A stretch of DNA of 30,365 nt from JBBQHX01 sp035306065 (GTDB taxonomy: Bacteria; Gemmatimonadota; Gemmatimonadetes; Gemmatimonadales; Gemmatimonadaceae). Where the stretch lies: contig DATGOL010000035.1 of assembly GCA_035306065.1 (NCBI GenBank), positions 1 through 30,365 on the forward strand. Reading direction: 5' to 3'. Shown one piece after another: positions 14,624 to 22,830 of the stretch (the first letter of the stretch is position 1; the number at the start of each line of letters is the position of its first letter). The position numbers and the translations under genes are program-made. The notes under the pieces were generated by a model. It ran no database searches, was not told the DNA's origin, and saw nothing but the letters and a program-made list of their open reading frames with translations.

Positions 14624-15520
14624 TCAGGATTGACGGGTTATGATGAAACGAGCGAGATACTCCAGCTGAGCGGTAAGCAGCCCCTGTCGTGCGAGCCCCG
14701 CACATGATTCCTCAATCAACTCCGCTGCGCGCGCACGAGCCCCCTCCACGCCCAGTAAGGCCGGATAGGTGCTCTTGTGCAACTCAGCGTCGCGGCCAGC
14801 TGTCTTTCCAAGCTGGTCGCTGGTAGCCGTAACGTCCAGAACGTCGTCTGCAATCTGAAAGGCAAGCCCTACTCCACGGCCGTATCGGTCCAGCGCCTCC
14901 AGCTCCGGCTGGTTTGCTCCGGCGGCCATGGCACCAAGTCTTACCGAGGCTGCGATCAGTGCGCCCGTCTTCATTCTGTGTACGCGCTCGAGCTCCGGCA
15001 GGTTCAGCACACGCCCCTCGGCTTCAAGGTCGAGCAGTTGTCCGCCGATCATGCCGCGCGCACCGGATGCCGCCATCAACTCACGAACTATCGCAGCCGC
15101 GCCGTTTGGGGAAAGCCCCAGTTGCGTCGCAGCTACCCAGGCGCACCGCGCCGCCAGCGGTACCATGGCAACACCCGCGACGGTGGCTACAGATACCCCG
15201 AACTTCCTGTGAAGGGTAGGACGCCCCCGACGCATGTTATCGTCGTCCATGCAGGGAAGATCGTCGTGTGCCAGCGAGTATGCATGAACCACTTCCACGG
15301 CGGCAGCCAGGCCAGACGCGTCGCCCTTGCCACCGGCCGCATCGTACGCGCAAAGTGTCAGCACCGGGCGCAGCCGCTTGCCCTCTCCCATGACGCAGTA
15401 GCGGATTGCTTCGGCCACCTGCTCAGGCAGCGCGCCCAATTCCCGGTCGCAGAGAAGCTCCAGCGCACGCTCGGTGCGCTGATGCTCGGCTGCAAGCGAG
15501 AGCTGGCCAACCGCGGTCAT
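14624..15520 (-). CDS. ispA: Farnesyl/geranyl diphosphate synthase (short-chain polyprenyl synthase)
   Basis: This 298-residue protein is a trans-isoprenyl diphosphate synthase. The first Asp-rich motif is DDLPCMDDDNMRRGRP, with the CM pair before the first Asp motif typical of bacterial FPP synthases. The second is FQIADDVLDVT. GEGKRLRPVL gives the IPP-binding Lys/Arg residues. Chain length (C15 against C20) cannot be fixed from the sequence alone. The ATG overlaps the xseB stop (ATGA). The order xseA-xseB-ispA-dxs is common in bacteria. Confidence 0.94.
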   Translation of the reverse strand: MTAVGQLSLAAEHQRTERALELLCDRELGALPEQVAEAIRYCVMGEGKRLRPVLTLCAYDAAGGKGDASGLAAAVEVVHAYSLAHDDLPCMDDDNMRRGRPTLHRKFGVSVATVAGVAMVPLAARCAWVAATQLGLSPNGAAAIVRELMAASGARGMIGGQLLDLEAEGRVLNLPELERVHRMKTGALIAASVRLGAMAAGANQPELEALDRYGRGVGLAFQIADDVLDVTATSDQLGKTAGRDAELHKSTYPALLGVEGARARAAELIEESCAGLARQGLLTAQLEYLARFIITRQS

Positions 15521-15747
15521 TCCAGGGAATCCAGCGAGATGGTTCCGTCTTCCGCCTCGGTGAGGCGCCTCACGTCTTCCTCGGCGCGCTCGAGCACAGA
15601 GGTGGCGCCCTGAAGGTGGGTTATGCCTTCCTCGAACAGAAGAAGCGCCTCATTGAGCGGCACGTCGTCTGATTCCAGGCGGCTGACAATCGCTTCGAGC
15701 CGTGCCAGGTGCGACTCGAAAGTTGGGGCAGAATCTGAATCGGTCAC
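15517..15747 (-). CDS. xseB: Exodeoxyribonuclease VII small subunit
   Basis: The 76-residue protein is a helical XseB with the family core FESHLARLEAIVSRLESDDV and PLNEALLLFEEGI. It binds the large subunit to form exonuclease VII, which degrades ssDNA from both ends. The start is a GTG (15745-15747) overlapping the xseA stop, with GGAG 10 nt upstream inside xseA. Its own stop overlaps the ispA start. Confidence 0.95.
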   Translation of the reverse strand: MTDSDSAPTFESHLARLEAIVSRLESDDVPLNEALLLFEEGITHLQGATSVLERAEEDVRRLTEAEDGTISLDSLE

Positions 15748-17114
15748 CGGGCGGGATCTCCTGGAAAATTATTGCCCTTCGTGCTTACGACCGTGGCTTC
15801 AACAACGCCATCACGAAGCAGCAGGCTGAAGGGTGAACCAGGGCTGAAGCGTGCTACCGAAGCCAGCGTCTCCCCGTTTGCATCACGCGCCACCGCGTAC
15901 CCTCTGGCCAGAGTGGCCAGGGGGCTGAGTGCGTGCAAGCGGGCGGCGACGGACTCCACTCTTGCGCGGCGTCGTTCGGTAATCCTGCCGAGTGCGTGTG
16001 ACATTCTGTCTGCCACGCGCGTACGACGCTCGCTGGCCGAGTTCACGTGATATTCAAGTGAATCCGCAAGACGTTGCCGCCAGCGCACGAGGTCGGCCCG
16101 CACCATGGTGACGTCCGGCACCGCGGTCTCTGCAGCGGCGCTCGGCGTTGGTGCGCGGCAGTCTGCTGCCAGGTCGCAGAGCGTGACATCCACCTCGTGC
16201 CCTACCGCCGAGATTATGGGCATGGGCATGCTGGCAACCTTGCGTGCAACGCGCTCGTCGTTGAATGCCCAGAGGTCCTCGCGTCCGCCGCCGCCACGCC
16301 CCACGATAGCGACGTCTGCGTTACCCCAGCGTGCGAGGATGTCGAGCGCCGCACAGATTTCCTCAGCTGCACCTTCGCCCTGTACCCGTGTTGGAACGAG
16401 AACAAGTTCCACGTGCGGTGCTCGCCGCCTGACGACAGCAATGATGTCGTGCAGCGCCGCGCCGCTCGGGCTCGTGACTATCGCAATCCGGCGTGGATGG
16501 CGCGGCAGGGCGCGCTTCCGTTCCGGAGCGAGCAACCCTTCTGCGGTAAGTCGGGCAATTGCGAGCTCCAGTGCCTTGCGCCAGAGTCCGTCACCCTGCG
16601 CCTCCATGCCCTTCACAACGAACTGAAGGTCGCCGCGTACGGGCCAGACGGTAACCTGGCCGAAGGCTGAGAGCTCCATGCCGTCGTCGGGCGCCGCTGG
16701 TATGCGCTTCTGGTCGCGCGACCACACCACGCACCTCACCTGCGAATCCTCATCGCGCAGGCAGAAGTACCAGTGGCCATTCCGGTGCGCCTTGAAGTCC
16801 GTTACCTCGCCGCGCACCCACAGCGGGAGGAAGGCTCCCTCGAGAACATCCTTTACCGTGTGCGTGAGCGACGACACGCTCACTGCACTGGCGGCGCTGC
16901 TCCCGGGAGTTTCGTCTATCGAGGCCTGTTGCAGCGGCTCGGCATAGTACGATTGCTCACGGCTGTCGGTCGGTACGGAGGTGCGAGCTGACGTCGAGCG
17001 CTTCTTGGAGCGCGCGCGCGATACCGGCTGCTGCTGACTGTCGTTCAGCGAGTCGAAGAGGGAAGGTGCATCATCTGCTCCGCTCCCGCGCACCGGCCTG
17101 CCGCTGCGAGTCAC
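15744..17114 (-). CDS. xseA: Exodeoxyribonuclease VII large subunit with N-terminal extension
   Basis: This is the catalytic subunit of exonuclease VII. Residues about 83-180 form the OB domain (VSSLTHTVKDVLEG, LWVRGEVTDFK, GHWYFCLRDEDSQVRCV). The catalytic region has RRIAIVTSPSGAALHDI, VGRGGGGREDLWAFNDE and ISAVGHEVDVTLCDLAADCR, followed by a coiled coil and the usual C-terminal segment LARGYAVARDANG. The first 80 or so residues are an unusual Ser/Arg/Gln-rich, presumably disordered extension. The GTG start at 17112-17114 is supported by GGAG 9 nt upstream and by the GTGA overlap with folD. Internal GTG codons just before the OB fold are possible alternatives. Confidence 0.95.
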   Translation of the reverse strand: MTRSGRPVRGSGADDAPSLFDSLNDSQQQPVSRARSKKRSTSARTSVPTDSREQSYYAEPLQQASIDETPGSSAASAVSVSSLTHTVKDVLEGAFLPLWVRGEVTDFKAHRNGHWYFCLRDEDSQVRCVVWSRDQKRIPAAPDDGMELSAFGQVTVWPVRGDLQFVVKGMEAQGDGLWRKALELAIARLTAEGLLAPERKRALPRHPRRIAIVTSPSGAALHDIIAVVRRRAPHVELVLVPTRVQGEGAAEEICAALDILARWGNADVAIVGRGGGGREDLWAFNDERVARKVASMPMPIISAVGHEVDVTLCDLAADCRAPTPSAAAETAVPDVTMVRADLVRWRQRLADSLEYHVNSASERRTRVADRMSHALGRITERRRARVESVAARLHALSPLATLARGYAVARDANGETLASVARFSPGSPFSLLLRDGVVEATVVSTKGNNFPGDPAR

Positions 17115-18004
17115 GCCGGATGGCTCCGCTCTGCCGCACGAACGGTGTTGCGCAGGAGAAGTGCGATTGTCATGGGACCCACACCGCCCGGCACTGGCGT
17201 TATGCGTGAAGCCACCTCGCTCGCCGAATCGAAGTGCACGTCTCCAACTACGCGGTAGCCGCGCTTGTCGGATGCGTCATCAACACGATTGATGCCCACG
17301 TCGATCACCACGGCTCCTGGCTTAAGCATATCGCCGGTGATCATCTCCGCCCTCCCGATAGCAGCCACAACGATGTCCGCGCGGCGGAGATGCGCCGCCA
17401 GGTCCCTGGTGCGACTATGGCACACCGTTACGGTCGCATTGGCTCCCTCGCCCTGCTGCATCATGATAGCCGCCATAGGCTTGCCTACGATATTGCTCCG
17501 GCCCACGATTACGCACTCGGCTCCGGTGGTGTCAACGCCGGACCTCACGAGGAGCTCCTGTACGCCGGCGGGCGTGCACGGCGCGAAGCCATCCCCGGCT
17601 CCGATCAGCAGCTTGCCCACGTTCACCGGATGAAAGCCGTCAACGTCCTTTGCAGGATCAATGCGATAGACGACAGCCTCCTCGTCCATGTGCTTGGGCA
17701 GCGGGCTCTGCACCAGGATTCCGTGTACCGTGGGGTCCGCATTCAGCTGCTCAACGAGCGCCTCGAGCTCCGCCTGCGGAGTGTCGGCGGGCAGCCGAAT
17801 GGTGCGACCGTTCATTCCGGCCTCGATGCAGGCGCGTTCCTTTGAGCGTACATAGATCTGGCTCGCGGGGTCTTCACCCACCAGCACCACAGTGAGGCCC
17901 GGGGTCACCCCACGCTCAACCAGCACACGAGTGTCCCGCGCGACCTCGTCGCGAATGCTCTGCGCAATTGCCTTTCCGTCAATCAGCTCAGCGTGCAAAG
18001 TCAA
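17111..18004 (-). CDS. folD: Bifunctional methylene-THF dehydrogenase/methenyl-THF cyclohydrolase
   Basis: FolD makes 10-formyl-THF from 5,10-methylene-THF and supplies one-carbon units. The protein is 297 residues with ASQIYVRSKERACIEAGM (catalytic Tyr-x3-Lys), GILVQSPLPKHM, DPAKDVDGFHPVNVG, the NADP-binding VIVGRSNIVGKPM, and the C-terminal TPVPGGVGPMTIALLL. No ATG is available near the N-terminus. The start is TTG at 18004, or a second TTG at 17998 that has AGGG at better spacing. Either start overlaps the 3' end of rny. The stop overlaps the xseA start. Confidence 0.95.
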   Translation of the reverse strand: MTLHAELIDGKAIAQSIRDEVARDTRVLVERGVTPGLTVVLVGEDPASQIYVRSKERACIEAGMNGRTIRLPADTPQAELEALVEQLNADPTVHGILVQSPLPKHMDEEAVVYRIDPAKDVDGFHPVNVGKLLIGAGDGFAPCTPAGVQELLVRSGVDTTGAECVIVGRSNIVGKPMAAIMMQQGEGANATVTVCHSRTRDLAAHLRRADIVVAAIGRAEMITGDMLKPGAVVIDVGINRVDDASDKRGYRVVGDVHFDSASEVASRITPVPGGVGPMTIALLLRNTVRAAERSHPA

Positions 18005-19574
18005 CAGCCCTCATTTCGCGGATGACAACAACCTTGATCTGCCCGGGATACTGAAGCTCGTTCTCGATCCTGCGTGCGATCTCCTCGCTGAGGGCCGTCA
18101 TGCGCACGTCATCAACCGAGTCCGGCGTTACCACAACCCGAATCTCGCGGCCTGCCTGGATGGCGTACACCTTTTCCACGCCCTTGTAGCTCGAAGCAAT
18201 GCGCTCGAGTCCCTCGAGGCGCTTCACGTAGGTCTCGAAAGCCTCACGACGAGCGCCCGGGCGCGACCCGGAAATGCTGTCGCCCGCCTGCACCAGCACG
18301 GATACCTCGCTCTCGTGCGGCACGTCATCGTGGTGCGCCGCAATGCAGTTCACCACCAGCGGACTCTCGCCGTAGCGGGTAGCCACTTCAACGCCCAGCT
18401 GCACGTGCGTTCCCTCATGCTCGTGCGTGAGCACCTTTCCGATATCGTGGAGCAGCGCACCGCGCTTGGCCAGCGCAACGTCCAGCCCGAGTTCGGCTGC
18501 CATGGTGGCGGCCAGGTAGGCAACCTCGCGAGAGTGCTGCAGGATGTTCTGCCCGTAGCTGGAGCGATAGCGCATTCTCCCAACGAGCTTCACCAGTTCG
18601 GGGTGCAGACCGTGAACGCCGAGTTCGTACGCGGTTTCCTCACCGGTCTCGATGATCGACTGCTCAACTTCCTTGCGCGACTTGCTTACCACTTCCTCGA
18701 TGCGCCCCGGATGAATGCGGCCATCTGCCACGAGCTTTTCCAGGGCGAGACGCGCCACTTCCCTTCGCACCGGTTCGAAGCAGGACACCACCACCGTATC
18801 GGGGGTGTCGTCAATGATCACGTCCACGCCGGTCGCAAGCTCGAACGCACGAATGTTTCGGCCTTCGCGACCGATAATCCGGCCCTTCATCTCGTCGCTA
18901 GGCAGTGAAACGGACGCAACAGTCAGCTCCGCCGTCTGCTCTGCCGCAATTCGCTGAACCGCAATGGCAACCACGCGCCGAGCCTCGCGTTCTGCGTTGC
19001 GACGTGCAGTCTCGCGGATGTCACGCACACGATTGGCAGCCTCTGCCTGCGCTTCCTCCTCGATGCTCTGCATGAGCGCGGCACGGGCCTCAGCTTGAGT
19101 CATGCCGGCAAGCTGCTCGAGACGCTGCCGCTCCTCTGCGACAAGGCGTTCTATCTCTGCAGACCTGGAATCCAGCGACTCCGCCTTCCGGCCGAGCTCG
19201 GAACTGCGACGCTGGAGATCGCGATCGCGCTGCTCGATTCCCTCAGCGCGACGGTCCAGCGTGCTGTCTCGCTCGGTGATGCGCCGCTCCTCGCGCTCAA
19301 TCTCAACGCGACGCGTGCGGGCCTCATCCTCCCATTCCTCGCGAAGCTTGAGCAGTTCTTCCCGGCCACTCAGAACGGAAGTCTTGCGGAGCGCTTCGGC
19401 ATCTCGCTCTGCATCGGCAAGCACGCGACGCGCCGTCTCTTCGGCGGTCGCCTTCGCGGCGCGCTGCCTGTCCAGCTCACGAGCAGCGCCGGTTTTCCTT
19501 CCCAGAAAAAAGAAAGCCGCGGCGGCCATCAACAACGCGATGCCAAACGCGACTAGAACTGCCAGAGAGGGCAT
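17988..19574 (-). CDS. rny: Ribonuclease Y
   Basis: RNase Y is a membrane-anchored endoribonuclease that starts mRNA decay. The 528-residue protein has an N-terminal transmembrane helix (about 4-24) and a long charged coiled coil (about 30-210). A KH domain follows, with SLPSDEMKGRIIGREGRNIR. The HD domain carries HSREVAYLAATMAAELG and LLHDIGK as metal ligands. GGAG stands 7 nt before the ATG at 19572-19574. It is preceded by a 212-bp gap holding a candidate structured RNA and a hairpin, and overlaps folD downstream. Confidence 0.97.
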   Translation of the reverse strand: MPSLAVLVAFGIALLMAAAAFFFLGRKTGAARELDRQRAAKATAEETARRVLADAERDAEALRKTSVLSGREELLKLREEWEDEARTRRVEIEREERRITERDSTLDRRAEGIEQRDRDLQRRSSELGRKAESLDSRSAEIERLVAEERQRLEQLAGMTQAEARAALMQSIEEEAQAEAANRVRDIRETARRNAEREARRVVAIAVQRIAAEQTAELTVASVSLPSDEMKGRIIGREGRNIRAFELATGVDVIIDDTPDTVVVSCFEPVRREVARLALEKLVADGRIHPGRIEEVVSKSRKEVEQSIIETGEETAYELGVHGLHPELVKLVGRMRYRSSYGQNILQHSREVAYLAATMAAELGLDVALAKRGALLHDIGKVLTHEHEGTHVQLGVEVATRYGESPLVVNCIAAHHDDVPHESEVSVLVQAGDSISGSRPGARREAFETYVKRLEGLERIASSYKGVEKVYAIQAGREIRVVVTPDSVDDVRMTALSEEIARRIENELQYPGQIKVVVIREMRAVDFAR

Positions 19575-19584
19575 ATATCTGCTC

Positions 19585-19602
19585 CGGCGCGCTGGCGCGC
19601 CG
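19585..19602 (-). promoter_or_regulatory. GC hairpin just before the rny ribosome binding site
   Basis: CGGCGCG and CGCGCCG form a 7-bp stem with a 4-nt loop, ending a few nucleotides before the GGAG of rny. It lies directly after the candidate ncRNA. It could end that RNA (no T tract) or affect rny translation. Confidence 0.3.
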
Positions 19603-19612
19603 CGGACTGTAT

Positions 19613-19755
19613 GACGACAGGTCCCACGCGGCTACAGCAGGCGCACGTTGCGCCAGGTGCTTCCAGCTCGAGGGCTAACCTTCAGCCCGTATTGCACCTA
19701 CGCCACCGGGACACTCTGCCGAAAAGCTACCGCCGAACCTGTACATTGGCAACGG
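19613..19755 (-). ncRNA. ssrS: Candidate 6S RNA between zapA and rny
   Basis: The RNA end points pair: minus-strand ACAGGTTC (19742-19735) with GGACCTGT (19624-19617), continued by GCGG/CCGC and AGC/GCT. After a long unpaired 5' segment, AGGTGC pairs with GCACCT to make an upper stem with an inner GGGCT/AGCCC hairpin. The 3' side of the central bubble folds into GGCGCA-ACG-TGCGCC. This closing stem, bubble, upper stem and small 3' bubble hairpin is the layout of 6S RNA, and 6S commonly sits beside zapA. The length (about 140 nt) is short for 6S. The call rests on structure by eye and position, with no alignment. Confidence 0.4.
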
Positions 19756-19761
19756 CGCACG

Positions 19762-19790
19762 AGTATGTGGTCCGCGCGCCGGCGTGTCAG
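19762..19790 (-). promoter_or_regulatory. Promoter for the candidate ncRNA and/or rny
   Basis: On the minus strand CTGACA (overlapping the zapA stop) is followed after 17 bases by CATACT. The predicted start is near 19755, just before the outer stem of the candidate RNA. Confidence 0.45.
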
Positions 19791-20095
19791 CTCGCCTGTT
19801 TCCCCGGTCGCTTTCCAGGCGGCAGCAGTCGCTTCACCTCCCCCTCCAGAGCCTGAATCTCCCCCGTGAGGTCGGTGGCGCTGGAACTCGCGCGGAACAG
19901 TTCGTCGGTAATCTGCAGCGCTGCCAGAATCGCTGCCTTGTGGGTTTCCACAACCGAACCGGAGTTCATCACTTGCCGAATGGCGGAGTCAACGTGGGCT
20001 GCCACAGCACGCGTGTGTTCCGGCGGTGCATCAGATCGGATCGTGTACTCCTCCCCGACGATCGTCACCTTTACCGAAGACTTGCGGTTCGTCAC
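19787..20095 (-). CDS. zapA: Cell division protein ZapA
   Basis: ZapA bundles FtsZ filaments at the division site. The 102-residue protein has the family's N-terminal strand region VKVTIVGEEYTIRSDAPPEH and VAAHVDSAIRQVM, followed by the helix with ILAALQITDELF and a C-terminal coiled coil. The start is a GTG (20093-20095) overlapping the stop of the preceding coiled-coil gene as GTGA. It is followed by the gap with the candidate 6S RNA. Confidence 0.93.
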   Translation of the reverse strand: MTNRKSSVKVTIVGEEYTIRSDAPPEHTRAVAAHVDSAIRQVMNSGSVVETHKAAILAALQITDELFRASSSATDLTGEIQALEGEVKRLLPPGKRPGKQAS

Positions 20096-20430
20096 TGGCT
20101 CTCCTGCTCCCTGAGGAATCGCAAACGCCCCAGAAGTACCCTGAGTCGGCTCGTTGCCGACCCCAGTCGCTCGCGTAGCTGCTCGTTCTCCTGCCGGAGA
20201 AGCGCTTCGCGTCTGGAAACCTGATCCGGCGAAAGCGGAGCCGCCGCCATCAACTCGGCTTTGGACGCACGTTCATCCGCGCGCTTGAGGTCGCGCTCCA
20301 ACTCCCGCACTCGTGCCTCTGCGGTCTGGGCCCTGCGGCGAAAGCTGGCCAGCTCCTCGCCCAGCAGGGTGACGGTTCTCCGCAGCTCCGCGAAGGCTCG
20401 CCTTGCGTTATCAGGGGCGTCCGAATTCAC
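20092..20430 (-). CDS. Small coiled-coil protein translationally coupled to zapA
   Basis: This 112-residue protein has no family that I recognise. From about residue 10 to the end it is a charged heptad-rich helix (LRRTVTLLGEELASFRRR, then VRELERDLKRADERASKAEL), with one break near LSPDQVSR. The GTG start (20428-20430) lies just after the pheT stop, and its own stop overlaps the zapA start. The position and all-coil build suggest a division-related partner of ZapA, in the manner of ZapB. That role is inference from context. Confidence 0.75.
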   Translation of the reverse strand: MNSDAPDNARRAFAELRRTVTLLGEELASFRRRAQTAEARVRELERDLKRADERASKAELMAAAPLSPDQVSRREALLRQENEQLRERLGSATSRLRVLLGRLRFLREQESQ

Positions 20431-20433
20431 AGA

Positions 20434-22830
20434 CTACACCCTGGGATGAACATCGAGTTCCTGCGCTAGGCTCTTCAACAGTCGTGACCTCCGTCCGTCA
20501 ATTTCCTTGTCCCTGAGCGTTCGCTCGGGGTGACGCAGCACGAGTCGCCATGCAAGACTTCGCTTGCCGGCTGGAACACCGGCACCGCGAAATTCATCGA
20601 ACAGCGTCAGCGTCTCGAGCAGCTCACCCATGGAACGGCGCATTGCACTTTCCACGCTTCCCGCAGACACCGATTCCGGAACCAGCAACGCCACGTCGAA
20701 CTCGGCCGCCGGAAACTGCGGCAGCGGCGTGAAGCTCACCGGAGCGTCTCCGGCACCCTGCAGAAGCACGCCGGTATCCTCAGCAAGCGCAAGCTCCACT
20801 CCGAACGCATCCGAGGCCCACACGGGCGCGTCAAGCGTCAGGCGCCGTACCACTCCTCGCTGAACATCACCCACGAGGAGCTTCCAGAGAACCTCCCCTT
20901 CTCCAGGTACCAGCTGCGCACCCACTGAAGGATATATCTCCGCAAGCAGCAGTTCGGCCAGCCCCTTTGCGTCCCACAGGTCGTATGCGGGAGGCTGCGA
21001 CTCGGTGAAGTGCGTGGGCCTGCGCTCCCCCATCAGGAGCGCGGCAACCCTCACTTCCTCGTGCGGGCGGCTACCGGGCTCTCCCGGCTTGAATGCCGGA
21101 CCGATCTCGAAGAGACGCACGTTCCGCTGCATCCGGGCCAGGTTGTACTCTGCGCGGCGCGACAGCGTATCGAGAACGTTGGTTCTCAGGTACGCCTCAT
21201 TCTCGGCAAGTGGATTGAGCACTCGCACTGCCGGCTCTCCCGGATCGGGAACGAAAGGCAACGGCCGGGCCTCCAGCAGGCCTTCGGCCGCGAGCACACT
21301 CTTCACCCGATCGGTGAGCTTCACCAGCGGTGCATCCGGAACGATGCTGGGCCTGCTCGGCTCGGCACTGCTCGGAATTGCCTGGTAACCGTGAAGACGC
21401 GCGATCTCCTCGATCAGGTCAATTTCGTCAACGATGTCGGCACGCCAGCTGGGCGGCTGGACGGTAAGAACGCCGCCTGCTGACATCTCGGAGCTGAACC
21501 CAATGGACCGCAGCAGCGCGGCACATGTCGGACTGTCCAGTTCGACGCCGAGTACCTGCTTGACGCGCGAAGTGCGGAGCATGACGGCGGCAGGCTGCAC
21601 GCGCGGAGCCCTGGCGTCCAGCGGTGCGCCGTCCAGCGTGCCGCCGGCCACTGATTCCAGCATGCCAACGGCTTCGGCCAGCGCGAGCGCCGTGATCTCC
21701 GGATCCACGCCGCGCTCGAACCGCTGGGAGGCATCCGTGATGAGCCCGAGCGCTCGCCGCGTTCGCCTCACGCTGCGCGAGGAGAACGTGGCAACCTCCA
21801 GCAGGATGTCTCGTGTTTCGCCGGAGACCTCCGTGCTCGCTCCGCCCATGATGCCCGCGAAGGCAACCGGGCTGGATGCGTCGGCAATCAGCAGCGAGTC
21901 CTCAGGCACAGCGCGGTCCTGGCCGTCGAGGGTTGTGAGGCGCTCACCCTTGCGCGCACGCCTTACTACCACCGTGTCGCCCAGCTTTGCCAGGTCAAAG
22001 GCGTGCATGGGCTGGCCGAAGGCGTGCAGGCAGTAGTTCGTGATGTCCACCACGTTGCTGATCGAGCGCACGCCAACGGACTCCAGGCGCTGCACGAGCC
22101 AGTCCGGAGACGGCCCCACGGTAACTCCGCGTACGATCGCGGCCATGTACCGCGGGCAACCTTCTTCGTCTTCCACGCGAAGCGTGAAGCCGCTGCTGGC
22201 AAGCTCTCCCCTGCCTTCTGCAGCCTGCAGCGCTGGCCAGTCACCACCGCCAAGTTCGGCGGGGCGACCAACGGTATCGCCAGTTGCCGCAGCGATCTCT
22301 CGCGCCAGGCCAATATGCGAGAGAAGGTCCGGCCGGTTAGGCAGGACGTCCACCACGATCCGTACGTCGCCAATGGGCAGTACGCTCAGCAGCGGCGTTC
22401 CCGGCGCGGCGTTCACGCTGAGTTCCAGAATTCCTTCGTGATCACTTCCGAGCCCGAGTTCGCGCGCCGAGCACAGCATGCCGGCCGAGGTTGCTCCGCG
22501 AATCTTGCGCTTCTCGATGCGCATGCCGTCAGGCATCACGGTACCAACCGGCGCGAAGGGATAGCTGGCGCCCGCGCGCACATTGGGAGCGCCGCACACC
22601 ACGTCCACGAGTTCGCCGCCACCCGCGTCCACCTTCGTTACAGACAGGTGATCCGAATCCGGGTGCGGCGCAGCCTCTACGACGGTGGCGACTACCATCT
22701 GCGCCAGGTCCTCGCGCAAGGAATGCAACTCCTCGACCGTGGCACAGCGCATGGTGAGAAGTTCTGCAATTTCGGCCGCAGAGTGTTCGGACGGAACGAA
22801 CGCCTTCAGCCATTCATGAGACGCGTTCAC
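20434..22830 (-). CDS. pheT: Phenylalanine-tRNA ligase beta subunit
   Basis: PheT pairs with PheS in an alpha2-beta2 enzyme that charges tRNA-Phe. The 798-residue protein shows the N-terminal SHEWLKAFVP strand, the EMAP-type tRNA-binding domain (APHPDSDHLSVTKVDAG, VCGAPNVRAGASYPFAPVG), the B3/B4 editing region with VVDITNYCLHAFGQPMHAFD, the B5 domain, and the C-terminal anticodon-binding FDX-ACB domain (FTPLPQFPAAEFDVALLVPE, RTLRDKEID). The start is GTG at 22828-22830, overlapping the pheS stop (GTGA). Confidence 0.97.
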   Translation of the reverse strand: MNASHEWLKAFVPSEHSAAEIAELLTMRCATVEELHSLREDLAQMVVATVVEAAPHPDSDHLSVTKVDAGGGELVDVVCGAPNVRAGASYPFAPVGTVMPDGMRIEKRKIRGATSAGMLCSARELGLGSDHEGILELSVNAAPGTPLLSVLPIGDVRIVVDVLPNRPDLLSHIGLAREIAAATGDTVGRPAELGGGDWPALQAAEGRGELASSGFTLRVEDEEGCPRYMAAIVRGVTVGPSPDWLVQRLESVGVRSISNVVDITNYCLHAFGQPMHAFDLAKLGDTVVVRRARKGERLTTLDGQDRAVPEDSLLIADASSPVAFAGIMGGASTEVSGETRDILLEVATFSSRSVRRTRRALGLITDASQRFERGVDPEITALALAEAVGMLESVAGGTLDGAPLDARAPRVQPAAVMLRTSRVKQVLGVELDSPTCAALLRSIGFSSEMSAGGVLTVQPPSWRADIVDEIDLIEEIARLHGYQAIPSSAEPSRPSIVPDAPLVKLTDRVKSVLAAEGLLEARPLPFVPDPGEPAVRVLNPLAENEAYLRTNVLDTLSRRAEYNLARMQRNVRLFEIGPAFKPGEPGSRPHEEVRVAALLMGERRPTHFTESQPPAYDLWDAKGLAELLLAEIYPSVGAQLVPGEGEVLWKLLVGDVQRGVVRRLTLDAPVWASDAFGVELALAEDTGVLLQGAGDAPVSFTPLPQFPAAEFDVALLVPESVSAGSVESAMRRSMGELLETLTLFDEFRGAGVPAGKRSLAWRLVLRHPERTLRDKEIDGRRSRLLKSLAQELDVHPRV

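Noticed and set aside
14777..15613. Long plus-strand open frame (278 codons) over ispA and xseB
   Set aside because: It is antisense to clearly recognised genes, has no recognisable domain and no ribosome binding site.
17892..18908. Plus-strand open frame of 338 codons opposite rny
   Set aside because: It is the shadow of the RNase Y catalytic half and matches no protein family.
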